In this document: positions 39,753-48,867 of the stretch, piece by piece
Layout: every line of letters starts with the position of its first letter
Numbering within the stretch: position 1 is the first letter of the stretch
Origin: 40CM-2-70-7 sp035505915
GTDB lineage: Bacteria > Gemmatimonadota > Gemmatimonadetes > Gemmatimonadales > GWC2-71-9
Direction of reading: 5' to 3'
Assembly: GCA_035505915.1 (NCBI GenBank)
Contig: DATJQI010000043.1
Location: forward strand, 1 to 64,000
DNA: 64,000 nucleotides
Program-made: the position numbers and the translations under genes
The notes under the pieces: generated by a model
What the model was told of the DNA's origin: nothing
Databases searched by the model: none
What the model saw: the letters and a program-made list of their open reading frames with translations, nothing else

Positions 39753-41881
39753 TGGCGACGCCGATCTTCACCTGGGAAATCCGCGACGGCATCGCCGTCG
39801 TCACCATCGACACGCCCGGGAAGCCGGTGAACATGATTTCGGCGCCCGCGAAAGACGAGCTGACCCGGGCCCTGGAGACGCTGCGGACGGACGACCGGGT
39901 CAAGGCGGTCGCGTTCTTTTCCGGCAAGCCGGACAATTTCATCGCCGGCGCCGACATCGAGGAGTTCGTCAAGGTTCAGACCGCGGCGGACGCCGAGCAG
40001 ATGTCGGCCCGGGGGCAGGAGCTCCTGGGGCGGATCGCGGACTTCCCCAAGCCCGTCGTGGTCGGCATCAACGGCGCGTGTGTGGGGGGCGGACTCGAAT
40101 TCGCGCTGTGCTGCACCTACCGGGTCGCGACGGACCATCCGCGGACCAGCATCGGCCTCCCCGAGATCAAGCTGGGTATCTTGCCGGGCGCCGGCGGGTG
40201 CCAGCGCCTGCCCCGCCTGATCGGCCTCCGCGCCGCGCTCGACATCATTCTGGCCGGGAAGACGGTGCCGGCGAAGAAGGCCTTCCAGCTGGGCATCGTC
40301 GACGAGCTGGTTCCGCCGCCGATTCTCAGGCAGGTGACGCTCGACGCCGCGAAGAAGCTCATCGGCGGCTGGCGGCCGTCCCGGAAGCGCCCGGGCGGGC
40401 TCCTGGGCCTCGTGCTCGACGGGAATCCGCTGGGCCGGATGCTGGTGTTCCGGATGGCGCGGAAGGGCATCGAGAAGCAGACGCACGGCAACTACCCGGC
40501 CCCTCCGGCGGCGCTGGACGCCGTCGAATACGGGCTGAAGCACGGCCTCTCCGCGGGACTGGCTCACGAGGCGCGGGGCTTCGGCGCGCTCGCGGTGACC
40601 GATGTCTCCCGCAAGCTGGTGCAGATCTTCTTCGCCCAGACCGCCCTCAAGAAGGACATGGGCATCGACAGCCCGCCGCCCCCGCGGGAGATCCGCCGCC
40701 TCGGCATCGTGGGCTCCGGGTTCATGGGGTCCGCCATCGCGGGCACGGCCGTCACCCAGGCGGGCGTGGATGTCCGGCTCAAGGACGAAGACCTGCCCCG
40801 GGTGTCGAAGGGCATCGCGGCGGCCAAAAGCGTGATCGAGGCGCGCTACCAGCGCCGGCGCATCACGAAGTACGACCGGACCCGGCTCCTGGCTCTGGTC
40901 GCCGGCGACGCCGCCTGGACCGGCTTCGGCCGGGCCGACCTGGTCATCGAAGCCGTCTTCGAGGATCTCAAGGTCAAGCAGCAGGTGTTGAAGGAAGTGG
41001 AGGCCGTCCTCCCCCAGACCGCGATCTTCGCCACCAATACGTCCACCATCCCCATCGCCGACGTCGCCCGCGCCTCGTCCCGCCCGGGCCAGGTGATCGG
41101 GATGCATTTCTTCTCGCCGGTTCCCGTGATGGAGCTCGTCGAGGTCATTCCCTCGCGCGATACGGCCCCCCTGACCGTGACCACCACCGTGGCCTTCGCC
41201 CGGCGGATGGGGAAGACGCCGATCGTGGTGAAGGACTCGCCGGGATTCTGGGTGAACCGCATCCTCGCGCCCTACCTGAACGAGGCGATGCAGGCCCTGC
41301 TGGGCGGCGCGTCCATCGAGAGCATCGATCAGGCGATGGTCCAGTTCGGGTTCCCGGTGGGGCCCGTCGCGCTCCTCGACGAAGTGGGTCTCGACGTCGC
41401 CGGCCATTCCTGCGAAGTGCTGTTCAACGCCTTCGGCGACCGGATCCAGCCGCCCGCGGTGCTCGACGCGATGCTGAAGGACCGCCGGCTGGGCCGGAAG
41501 GCGGGCAAGGGGTTCTACCGGTACGCCGGCGGCAAGAAACAGGGAGTCGACCCCGCGGTGTACCCGCTCATCGGGGCCCACCCTAACGGAGGCCCGCGGG
41601 CGGCGGACATCGTCCAGCGGCTCACGCTCGCGATGATCAACGAAGCGGCGCGCGCCCTCGCCGAGGGCGTGGTGCGGTCCCCGCGCGACGGCGACTACGC
41701 CGCCGTCTTCGGATTCGGGTTCGCCCCCTTCCGCGGCGGCCCCCTCCGCTACGCGGACGACCTGGGCGCGGCGCGCGTGGTGGCCGATCTCGAGCGCCTG
41801 GCCGAACGGCTGGGCCCGCGCTTCACCCCCTGTGACGCCCTGCGCGAGCGCGCCCGGACCGGCGCCGCCTTCTACTCCTGA
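39752..41881 (+). CDS. fadJ: Multifunctional beta-oxidation protein FadJ (enoyl-CoA hydratase/3-hydroxyacyl-CoA dehydrogenase)
   Basis: The 709-residue protein joins an enoyl-CoA hydratase domain (about 1-190: NFIAGADIEEF, GINGACVGGGLEFALCC, LGILPGAGGCQRLPRL) to an NAD-binding hydroxyacyl-CoA dehydrogenase (IVGSGFMGSAIAG, NTSTIPI, GMHFFSPVPVMELVEVI). The C-terminal dehydrogenase domain ends in VFGFGFAPFRGGPLRYAD. It carries out two steps of fatty-acid oxidation and pairs with the thiolase encoded just upstream, overlapping by 1 nt. Length matches FadJ/FadB alpha subunits. Confidence 0.95.
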   Translation: MATPIFTWEIRDGIAVVTIDTPGKPVNMISAPAKDELTRALETLRTDDRVKAVAFFSGKPDNFIAGADIEEFVKVQTAADAEQMSARGQELLGRIADFPKPVVVGINGACVGGGLEFALCCTYRVATDHPRTSIGLPEIKLGILPGAGGCQRLPRLIGLRAALDIILAGKTVPAKKAFQLGIVDELVPPPILRQVTLDAAKKLIGGWRPSRKRPGGLLGLVLDGNPLGRMLVFRMARKGIEKQTHGNYPAPPAALDAVEYGLKHGLSAGLAHEARGFGALAVTDVSRKLVQIFFAQTALKKDMGIDSPPPPREIRRLGIVGSGFMGSAIAGTAVTQAGVDVRLKDEDLPRVSKGIAAAKSVIEARYQRRRITKYDRTRLLALVAGDAAWTGFGRADLVIEAVFEDLKVKQQVLKEVEAVLPQTAIFATNTSTIPIADVARASSRPGQVIGMHFFSPVPVMELVEVIPSRDTAPLTVTTTVAFARRMGKTPIVVKDSPGFWVNRILAPYLNEAMQALLGGASIESIDQAMVQFGFPVGPVALLDEVGLDVAGHSCEVLFNAFGDRIQPPAVLDAMLKDRRLGRKAGKGFYRYAGGKKQGVDPAVYPLIGAHPNGGPRAADIVQRLTLAMINEAARALAEGVVRSPRDGDYAAVFGFGFAPFRGGPLRYADDLGAARVVADLERLAERLGPRFTPCDALRERARTGAAFYS

Positions 41882-41904
41882 CCCACTAAAGGACGCGATC
41901 GACG

Positions 41905-42837
41905 ATGCTGCGCGCCGGCCTCCTCTGGCTCAGCGAGCAACCACGGGTGTTTCGATTCGTGCGCTCGAACGGACTCGCCCGGCGCTTCGCCTCGCGGTTC
42001 GTGGCGGGCGAGACCATCGACACCGCCATCCTGGCCCTCAAGGACCTCAACGCCCTCGGCATCTCGGCCTCCCTGGACCTGCTGGGCGAGTCGGTCCATT
42101 CGGCCGACGAGGCGCGGGCCGCGCAGGCGCAATACCTGGAGCTGCTGGACCGGATCAAGAGCGCGCAGGCCGACTCCAACGTGTCGGTGAAGCTCACGCA
42201 GATGGGGCTCGACATCGACGAAGGCCTCTGCGTCGCCAACCTCCGCGCCATCATCTCCCGGGCCAAGCAGCACCACTCGTTCGTCCGCATCGACATGGAA
42301 GGCTCGGCGTACACGGAGCGGACCCTCGACCTCTTCACCCGGACCTTCTATCCCGAGTTCGGGCAAAGCACCGGCGTCGTGCTGCAGTCGTACCTGCGGC
42401 GGACCGCCCGGGACGTGGAGACGATGATCGGACTGGCGGCGCGGGTCCGGCTCTGCAAGGGCGCCTACAAGGAGCCGGCGACGGTGGCGTTCCCCGGCAA
42501 GGCGGACGTCGACGCGAACTACGTCGCCTGCATGGAGCAGCTGATGGAGCGCGGCAACTATCCGGGCCTCGCCACCCACGACGAAGCGATCATCGAGCAC
42601 GCGAAGGACTTCGCCCGCCGCAAGAAGATTCCCGCCGAGCGATTCGAGTTTCAGATGCTCTACGGCGTGCGCCGCGATCTCCAGCTGAAGCTGAAAAAGG
42701 AACGGTGGAACCTGCGCGTGTACGTCCCCTACGGCACCCACTGGTACCCCTACTTGATGCGGCGTCTCGCCGAGCGGCCCGCCAACATCACGTTCATTCT
42801 CGGGAACGTGATCAAGGAGTCGCTACGGCGGAGCTGA
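41905..42837 (+). CDS. Proline dehydrogenase
   Basis: This 310-residue monofunctional proline dehydrogenase oxidises proline to pyrroline-5-carboxylate with FAD. Family motifs include VRIDMEGSAYTERTLDLF, LCKGAYKEPATVAF, ATHDEAIIEH and the C-terminal YGVRRDLQ...RVYVPYGTHWYPYLMRRLAERPAN segment. It lacks the P5C dehydrogenase half of PutA, so that enzyme must lie elsewhere. It stands 23 bp after fadJ. Its stop overlaps the CTG of the next small gene. Confidence 0.95.
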   Translation: MLRAGLLWLSEQPRVFRFVRSNGLARRFASRFVAGETIDTAILALKDLNALGISASLDLLGESVHSADEARAAQAQYLELLDRIKSAQADSNVSVKLTQMGLDIDEGLCVANLRAIISRAKQHHSFVRIDMEGSAYTERTLDLFTRTFYPEFGQSTGVVLQSYLRRTARDVETMIGLAARVRLCKGAYKEPATVAFPGKADVDANYVACMEQLMERGNYPGLATHDEAIIEHAKDFARRKKIPAERFEFQMLYGVRRDLQLKLKKERWNLRVYVPYGTHWYPYLMRRLAERPANITFILGNVIKESLRRS

Positions 42838-43127
42838 CCCTCGGCGGCTACCAGCAGGAACACCGGCGGCCCCCGGCGTTCGGGGGTGCGGACGGCCAGG
42901 CCTACACCGTTTCGACGTTCGTGGACGACGATCCCGACCCCGCCGGGCGGTTCGGCGCCGCGCTCCTGTTCATCCGCTGGTCTCCGGCCGGAGACCACCC
43001 CGTGGGCCACGTCGAGACCGACTATCTGGCCTTCGGCCCCACGCCCGATGCCGCCGTCGCGGCGCTCCTCGCCCTCACCCTCGACGACGTGAAGGCCCAC
43101 CTCGACCGGCTCGTGTCGTCACGGTGA
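42834..43127 (+). CDS. Small conserved-looking protein, probable CTG start
   Basis: I do not recognise this 97-residue protein. It has high third-position GC and a coherent sequence with FVDDDPDPAGRFGAALLFIRW, HVETDYLAFGPTPDAAVAAL and a final helix LTLDDVKAHLDRLVSSR. No ATG, GTG or TTG gives a full-length start; CTG 42834 lies in a CTGA overlap with the proline dehydrogenase stop. GTG codons further in would cut off more than 25 residues of coherent sequence. The stop overlaps the rsgA GTG (GTGA). The GHVETDYL and TPDAAVAALLALTLDDVK stretches look structured. Confidence 0.65.
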   Translation: MTLGGYQQEHRRPPAFGGADGQAYTVSTFVDDDPDPAGRFGAALLFIRWSPAGDHPVGHVETDYLAFGPTPDAAVAALLALTLDDVKAHLDRLVSSR

Positions 43128-44047
43128 GCTCCGGGGTGGTCCTGGCCCGCGCGGGCTCGCAATTCCGGGTGCACGTCGACGGCCGGGAGGTGACCGCCAC
43201 GCTCCGCGGGAAGCTCAAGCACCGGGACGACGACCGGGTCGTGGTCGGCGACGTGGTGGACCTCGACCTCGAAACGCCCGAGACCGGCGCGATCACCGGG
43301 ATTCGCGAGCGGAAGTCGGTGCTGGCCCGGCGGTCGGCGGGCACCGGGGCGGCGCGGGCTCAGCCCATCGCCGCCAACGTGGACCAGGTGCTGGTGGTGA
43401 CGGCGGCACTGGACCCCGATCCCGTGCCCCGGATGATCGACCGGTTCTTCGTGATCGCGGAAGCGAACGAGCTTCCGGCGTTCCTGGTGGTCAACAAGAT
43501 CGAGCTCGACCGGGCGGCGGGGCCCGCGCTCGCCGAGCGCTACGCCGCCGCCGGGTACCCGGTGCTCCTCACGTCCGTGAAGGCCGCGGAAGGGCTCGAC
43601 GCGCTGGCCGCCCGCCTCACGGGGCGCGAAACCGTTCTGGCCGGACAGTCCGGGGTAGGGAAGTCGAGTCTTCTCAACGCGCTGGAGCCCGGATTGAAGC
43701 TCCGGATCGGTGCCATCAGCGAGAAGTGGCGGACCGGCCGCCATACCACCACGGCGGCGGAGCTCGTGCCCCTCGCCGCGGGCGGGTACGTCGTCGACAC
43801 GCCGGGGATGCGCGAAGTGGGGGCCTGGGGCATCGCTCCGGAGAACCTGGGGCACTGCTTCCCGGAGTTCCGCCCGTTTCTGGGGAAGTGCCGCTTCGAC
43901 AACTGCCGGCACCTGACCGAGCCGGCTTGCGCGGTTCGGGAGGCCGCCGGGGAGGCGTTTCCGGCCGACCGGCTGGTTTCCTATGAGCGGCTCTATGAAG
44001 AGCTCAACGTTCCTTCCTGGTCCAGCGGTCGGCGTCGCGGGTCCTGA
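43124..44047 (+). CDS. rsgA: Ribosome small-subunit biogenesis GTPase RsgA
   Basis: RsgA is a circularly permuted GTPase that helps late 30S maturation. The 307-residue protein has an N-terminal OB-fold, then NKIELD (G4) before the P-loop GQSGVGKSSLLNAL, followed by DTPGMREVG (G3); this order is the permutation hallmark. The C-terminal zinc site is seen in CFPEFRPFLGKCRFDNCRHL. The start is GTG 43124 overlapping the previous stop. The last 44 nt overlap the end of the convergent MazG-like gene. Confidence 0.95.
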   Translation: MSSGVVLARAGSQFRVHVDGREVTATLRGKLKHRDDDRVVVGDVVDLDLETPETGAITGIRERKSVLARRSAGTGAARAQPIAANVDQVLVVTAALDPDPVPRMIDRFFVIAEANELPAFLVVNKIELDRAAGPALAERYAAAGYPVLLTSVKAAEGLDALAARLTGRETVLAGQSGVGKSSLLNALEPGLKLRIGAISEKWRTGRHTTTAAELVPLAAGGYVVDTPGMREVGAWGIAPENLGHCFPEFRPFLGKCRFDNCRHLTEPACAVREAAGEAFPADRLVSYERLYEELNVPSWSSGRRRGS

Positions 44048-44324
44048 CCTTCGCCATGGTGGCGGCGAAGGCCTGATCCAGGTCGATCCCCTGCGAGTTG
44101 GCGAGACAGATCACCACGAACAGGACATCCCCCAGCTCGAGCGCCAGGTTGCCGTCCGCTTCGCCGGGCTTCTTGGTCTTCTGTCCGAAGCGGTGATTGA
44201 TTTCGCGCGCCACTTCGCCGACTTCTTCAGACAGGCGCGCCGCGTTGGTGAGCGGACTGAAATATCCTTCTTTATATTGGCTGATCCATTGATCGACCGC
44301 CGCCTGGGCCTCGCCAAAGGACAC
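44004..44324 (-). CDS. MazG-like nucleotide pyrophosphohydrolase
   Basis: The 106-residue protein belongs to the all-alpha MazG-like NTP pyrophosphohydrolases. The metal-binding EExxE motif reads SEEVGEVAREINHRFG, and ELGDVLFVVICLAN is the second metal helix. The start is GTG 44324 with GGAGG 5 nt upstream; an upstream ATG at 44399 would overlap the divergent gene by 60 nt and is not used. It overlaps rsgA by 44 nt at the 3-prime ends. Members clean up non-canonical or excess nucleotides. Confidence 0.88.
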   Translation of the reverse strand: MSFGEAQAAVDQWISQYKEGYFSPLTNAARLSEEVGEVAREINHRFGQKTKKPGEADGNLALELGDVLFVVICLANSQGIDLDQAFAATMAKVRTRDADRWTRKER

Positions 44325-44338
44325 CGGAGCCTCCGTTC

Positions 44339-45577
44339 GTGACCGCTGGTACACCTCTGGTCCTGCCGTTCCGCGGAGAGCGCTACACCCGTCCGTCATT
44401 GGATGCGGTGCTCGCGCCGCCGTACGACGTGATTTCGCCCGAAGCCCGAAAGACGCTCGCCGCCCGCGATCCCCACAATATCGTCCACCTGATCCTCCCG
44501 GAAGCGCCGGTGGCGGAGGAAAAGTACGCGCGCGCCGCCGAGCTGCTCGCCGCCTGGCGGAAGGACGGCACCCTGGCCACCGACGCGGGGCCCGCCGTCT
44601 ACGTCGTCGCCCAGGACTACGCTCTGCCGTCCGGCGAGCGCCGCACCCGGGTGGGCATGCTCGCGGCGGTGTCGGCCGAGTCGTACGACACGCGGCGGAT
44701 CCGCCCCCATGAGCGCACCCATTCGGGGCCCAAGGCCGACCGCCTGGCCCTCCTGCGGGAGACCCGCACCGGACTCGAATCGATCTTCCTGCTCGCGCCC
44801 GACGCCGACCGGGGACTGACCCGAGCGCTCCTCGAAGTCACCAGTACGCCGCCCGCGGCGCAGGGGACGCTGGACGGCGTGGGTCACCGGCTGTGGGTGG
44901 TGACCGGCGCCTCCGCGGACCGACTCGCCGAGCGCGCGTCCGCCGGCGCGCTGTACATCGCCGATGGGCACCATCGATACGAGACGGCCGTCGCATACGC
45001 CAAGGAGAACCCCGCCGCCGACCGTGTGATGGCGTTCATCGTGTCGGCCCACGACCCGGGGCTCGTGGTCCTTCCCACGCACCGGGTCATTTACGGCGCC
45101 GGCCGGGACGTTTCGCATCTGATCGAACAGTGGCGCCTCTGGTTCGAGGTGACGCCGAGCGGGCTCGTGACCGATCCCGTGGCGCACCTGGCCCGGGCCG
45201 GCGCCACGCGTCCCGCCTGTTTCGTGGCCCTCCCCGGCGACGGCCTGACGCTGGTCCTCCGCTCGAACGCGCCGCTCGGCGACATTCCGGGGCTGGGCCA
45301 GAGCCCGGCGCTCCGGTCCCTCGACGTCGCGGTGATCGAGCCGCTCGTGGTGAAGCAGATTCTGGGCGCCGGGACGTCGACCCCCACGCTCACCTACACG
45401 CCCGACGCCCAGGCCGCGTTCAACGCGGTGCGGAAGGGCCACGCCGCGGCCGCGGTGCTGCTCAACGCCACCAAGGTCGAGCAGGTGCTGGCCGTGGCGG
45501 ACGCGGGCGAGGTGATGCCGCAGAAGTCCACGTATTTCGTGCCGAAAGTGCCTGCCGGCCTGGTGCTCAAGCCGTGA
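44339..45577 (+). CDS. DUF1015-family protein
   Basis: This 412-residue protein has the DUF1015 hallmarks VLAPPYDVISPEAR near the N-terminus, IRPHERTHSGPKADRL, LYIADGHHRYETAVAYA and the C-terminal TYFVPKVPAGLVL. The family is widespread and poorly characterised. The GTG start is preceded by CGGAG. The start is only 14 bp from the start of the divergent MazG-like gene, so its promoter must lie within that gene. Its stop overlaps the next small gene (GTGA). Confidence 0.88.
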   Translation: MTAGTPLVLPFRGERYTRPSLDAVLAPPYDVISPEARKTLAARDPHNIVHLILPEAPVAEEKYARAAELLAAWRKDGTLATDAGPAVYVVAQDYALPSGERRTRVGMLAAVSAESYDTRRIRPHERTHSGPKADRLALLRETRTGLESIFLLAPDADRGLTRALLEVTSTPPAAQGTLDGVGHRLWVVTGASADRLAERASAGALYIADGHHRYETAVAYAKENPAADRVMAFIVSAHDPGLVVLPTHRVIYGAGRDVSHLIEQWRLWFEVTPSGLVTDPVAHLARAGATRPACFVALPGDGLTLVLRSNAPLGDIPGLGQSPALRSLDVAVIEPLVVKQILGAGTSTPTLTYTPDAQAAFNAVRKGHAAAAVLLNATKVEQVLAVADAGEVMPQKSTYFVPKVPAGLVLKP

Positions 45578-45831
45578 GCCGGGCCCGGGAGCGGATTCTC
45601 GAGAATCTGGAATCGGTGTACCGCGAGGCGTACGACCGCGCCAAGGCCGCCGGGGACGAGCGCCGGATGACCGACCTGGACGCCGCCTACCAGCGGGAGC
45701 AGCTCCTCCTCGAAGTGCTCCTCGACATCCGGGACGGACTCGCCGCCCGGGCTCCGTCGGCGCCCGCGCCCGCGGGTCCCGATCCGATCGCCACCCTGAA
45801 CACCATCCGCCAGATCACCAAGCTGCGCTGA
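45574..45831 (+). CDS. Small coiled-coil protein of unknown function, 85 residues
   Basis: I do not recognise this protein. The first 60 residues form a long charged helix pair (RERILENLESVYREAYDRAK, then DERRMTDLDAAYQREQLLLE) followed by an Ala/Pro-rich hinge and a short C-terminal helix. It starts at GTG 45574 overlapping the DUF1015 stop, so translation is linked to that gene. The amidohydrolase gene starts 10 bp after its stop. A structural or regulatory partner of the DUF1015 protein is possible. Confidence 0.65.
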   Translation: MSRARERILENLESVYREAYDRAKAAGDERRMTDLDAAYQREQLLLEVLLDIRDGLAARAPSAPAPAGPDPIATLNTIRQITKLR

Positions 45832-45841
45832 GGAATCGTCG

Positions 45842-47491
45842 ATGCGCGTCCTGTCCCTGCTGGTGCTCCTCCCGCTGGCGGCCTGCGCTCAGCGGGCCGA
45901 CCTGGTCATCGTCCACGGGATGGTGTGGACCGGGACGACCGGTGGCGGTCCGCAGCCGGGCGGCGTGGCCGTCGTCGGCGACAAGATCGCGGCCGTCGGG
46001 GACAGCGCCGCGCTCGCTCCCTGGATCGGCTCGAGCACGCGGGTGATCGACGCGCGGGGCGGACTCGTCGCGCCCGGATTCAACGACGCGCACACGCATT
46101 TCGTGGACGGCGGCTTCCAGCTGGCGTCGATCGATCTCCGCACCGTGGCGACACCGCAGGAGTTCATCCGCCGCATCGCGGCCTTCGCCCGGACGCGGCG
46201 GCCCGGCGAGTGGATTCTGGGCGGAGACTGGGACCACACGCTGTGGCCCGGTCAGCCCCTGCCGCGCCGGGAGTGGATCGACTCGGTCACGCCGAACAAC
46301 CCCGTGTTCATATTCCGCCTGGACGGTCACGAGGCGCTCGCGAACACGGCGGCCCTGAAGGCCGCGAACATCACGCAGAGCACGCGCCCGCCCGCGGGCG
46401 GTGAAATTCTCCATGACGCCGGGACGGGCGACCCCATCGGGATCTTCAAGGACAACGCGCTCGGCCTGATCTTGAGCGCCATTCCCGCACCGTCCCCCGA
46501 GCAGCTCGACTCGGCCGTGGCCCGGGCGCAGGCGTACGCGGAGTCCCTGGGGCTCACCGGAACCTCGTTCGTGTCCGTGCCGTTCGCCGACTGGGCCAGC
46601 CTCCGGCGCATGGAGCGGGCCGGCCGGCTCACCATGCGCTTCACCCTCTACCTTCCCCTGGAGCAGTGGCGGGCCGTCGCGGATTCCGTGGCGGCGCTGG
46701 GCCCGGGGGACGACTGGGTGCGCGTGGCCGGCGTGAAGGGGTTCATGGACGGGTCGGCCGGCTCGCGCACCGCGAAGTTCTATGAACCCTACTCCGACTC
46801 GGCGGGCTACACGGGGCTCTTCCGCCATCCGCCCGACAGCATGGCGCTGTGGATCGGCGCGGCCGACTCGGCGGGATTGCAGGTCGCGGTGCACGCGATC
46901 GGGGATCGGGCGAACGGAGTGCTGCTCGGCATCTACGACAGTGTCGGCCGTGCCCACGGCGCGCGCGACCGGCGCTTCCGGGTGGAGCACGCGCAGCACC
47001 TGCGGGCACAGGACATCCCGATGTTCGGCGCCGACGGCATCATCGCGTCGGTGCAGCCCTCGCATCTCACCGACGACGGCCGCTGGATCGAGCACCGCAT
47101 CGGCCCGGAGCGCATCAAGACCACCTATCCCTTCCGCACGCTGCTCGACACGCACGCGGTGCTCGCGTTCGGATCGGACTGGGACGTGGCGACCCCCGAT
47201 CCGCTCAAGGGCATCGACGCCGCCGTGACCCGCCGCACCGACGACGGCAGGAACCCGGGCGGCTGGATGCCCGCGCAGAAGATCACGCTGGCCGAGGCCC
47301 TGCGGGCCTATACGTGGGGGAACGCGTATGCGGTGTCCCGGGAGAAGGTTCGCGGGACCCTCGCGCCGGGCAGGTACGGGGACATCGTGGTGCTGGACCG
47401 GAACCTCTTCGCCATCCCGGCGGACTCGATCGGATCGGCGCGGGTACGGGTCACGGTGGTCGGCGGGCGGGTGGTGTTCGAGCGGCGCTAG
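45842..47491 (+). CDS. Lipoprotein amidohydrolase (YtcJ-like)
   Basis: The 549-residue protein starts with a lipoprotein signal (LLPLAAC, Cys15). The amidohydrolase fold follows, with DAHTHFVDGG as the metal-binding HxH motif, the long insertion of the Amidohydro_3 group, GSDWDVATPDP near the end, and a C-terminal beta segment GRVVFERR. YtcJ-like enzymes hydrolyse amides or related bonds; the substrate is unknown. The start has a GAGGA ribosome site. A hairpin terminator follows. Confidence 0.9.
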   Translation: MRVLSLLVLLPLAACAQRADLVIVHGMVWTGTTGGGPQPGGVAVVGDKIAAVGDSAALAPWIGSSTRVIDARGGLVAPGFNDAHTHFVDGGFQLASIDLRTVATPQEFIRRIAAFARTRRPGEWILGGDWDHTLWPGQPLPRREWIDSVTPNNPVFIFRLDGHEALANTAALKAANITQSTRPPAGGEILHDAGTGDPIGIFKDNALGLILSAIPAPSPEQLDSAVARAQAYAESLGLTGTSFVSVPFADWASLRRMERAGRLTMRFTLYLPLEQWRAVADSVAALGPGDDWVRVAGVKGFMDGSAGSRTAKFYEPYSDSAGYTGLFRHPPDSMALWIGAADSAGLQVAVHAIGDRANGVLLGIYDSVGRAHGARDRRFRVEHAQHLRAQDIPMFGADGIIASVQPSHLTDDGRWIEHRIGPERIKTTYPFRTLLDTHAVLAFGSDWDVATPDPLKGIDAAVTRRTDDGRNPGGWMPAQKITLAEALRAYTWGNAYAVSREKVRGTLAPGRYGDIVVLDRNLFAIPADSIGSARVRVTVVGGRVVFERR

Positions 47492-47522
47492 GCGATAGCA
47501 GTTCAATATTGCAACACTTTCA

Positions 47523-47554
47523 GACGGGCGCCGAAATGGCGCCCGTCCCGTTTT
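47523..47554 (+). terminator. Intrinsic terminator after the amidohydrolase gene
   Basis: GACGGGCGCC (47523-47532) pairs with GGCGCCCGTC (47538-47547) across a GAAAT loop, followed by CCGTTTT. The T-tract is short but the stem is strong, so termination is likely. Confidence 0.7.
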
Positions 47555-47645
47555 GAGGCAAATTGGGCCGGTGGGCGTTTTGCTCGGGAACGTCGCACCA
47601 GCGTCCCTCCCTGTCGCAAAAGCGCCCCTCGGGAAAGGGACCATC

Positions 47646-48848
47646 ATGCGAACGCGGTTGACCGTCACCCTCGCCGCCGTCGTGGTCTGCGCCGCGTCGA
47701 CCGCGGCGGCCCAGACGGCCCAGAAGGACACCGAGCCCACACTGGAGACCCTCGAGGCCCGGGTGAAGGGAGGCGATTCGCTCGACGCCGAGACGCAGTT
47801 TCGGCTGGGGCGGATGTACGAGTTCGCGCACCGGTACGACGACGAGGAGCGCGCCTTCCGGACGGCGATCGCGGCGGATCCCCGGTACGCGCCCGCGTAC
47901 CTCTGGCTCGGTGACCTTCCGTACGTCCGCGAGCCGAAGCTGGTGAAGGACGAGCAGAAGAACCGCGTGCCGCCGGAGTGGACCAAACGCCTCGACGACG
48001 CGGCCCGGCTGCGGGTGCAAGCCCTGCTGATCGACCCGCTGGTGGACTGGCGCGCGCGCGGCGAGAAACCCATTCCCCAGGACGTCATCGCGCTGCCCGA
48101 GTACAAAGGGTACGAAAAGGAGACGACCGCGGCGCTCGCGTGGTACGGCATCGCGGGATACGTCTACGAGCGCTATGAGCTGTCGTTCAGCGCCATGGAC
48201 CTGTACTGGAGCCGCCAGTACGGCTCCACCCCCGAAGACTCCATCCCCGCCTGGGTGTTCATCTATCACGGGCTCGCCGCGGCCCACCTCAACGCCTACG
48301 ACAAAGCGAGCCGGGACTTCGAGGTCCTGCTCAAGCGTGCGCAGACGGTGGAACGGTCCGACTCGTTGATCCGGTTCCCGCTCAACACCAACGACTACCG
48401 CTACCTCCTGGCCATCTTCAAGGAACGGCTCCACAAGCCGGCCGAGGCCGTGCAGCTCTACCAGGACGCCATCAGCGCCGACCTCGGACTCTACATGGCC
48501 CACGTCCGCCTGGCGCAGATGTACCGCCAGTACAAGATGTGGGACAAGGCGACGGCCGAAGCCCAGGCCGCGGTCGACGCCAACCCCGACGACGCCTCCC
48601 TGCTCATGGATCTCGCCGTGATCGACCGCGACGCCGGGCATCTCCCGGATGCGGCGGACGCCCTGCACAAGGCCGTCACGGTGGATCCGCGCTGTCCCGA
48701 CGCCTACTACCAGCTCGGGCTCGTCAGCCAGGATCTGAACCGGGCTCCCGACGCCCGGGCCGCGCTCACGCACTTCATCGCCGTCGCACCGCACCGCCTC
48801 GCCACCGAGGTGGCCGACGCCAAGCAGCGCCTCGCGGCGCTGCCGTAA
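47646..48848 (+). CDS. Secreted TPR protein, first of a tandem pair
   Basis: The 400-residue product has a signal peptide (VTLAAVVVCAASTAAAQ) and a helical TPR-like body. The second half contains FPLNTNDYRYLLAIFKERL and a tail DAKQRLAALP, both closely matched in the next gene. ATG 47646 has an AAGGGA site; an upstream ATG at 47553 would add 31 residues before the signal. The protein probably works as a periplasmic assembly or chaperone scaffold. Similarity with its neighbour indicates tandem duplication. Confidence 0.85.
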   Translation: MRTRLTVTLAAVVVCAASTAAAQTAQKDTEPTLETLEARVKGGDSLDAETQFRLGRMYEFAHRYDDEERAFRTAIAADPRYAPAYLWLGDLPYVREPKLVKDEQKNRVPPEWTKRLDDAARLRVQALLIDPLVDWRARGEKPIPQDVIALPEYKGYEKETTAALAWYGIAGYVYERYELSFSAMDLYWSRQYGSTPEDSIPAWVFIYHGLAAAHLNAYDKASRDFEVLLKRAQTVERSDSLIRFPLNTNDYRYLLAIFKERLHKPAEAVQLYQDAISADLGLYMAHVRLAQMYRQYKMWDKATAEAQAAVDANPDDASLLMDLAVIDRDAGHLPDAADALHKAVTVDPRCPDAYYQLGLVSQDLNRAPDARAALTHFIAVAPHRLATEVADAKQRLAALP

Positions 48849-48867
48849 CCCGATCCCCGGGGGTACC

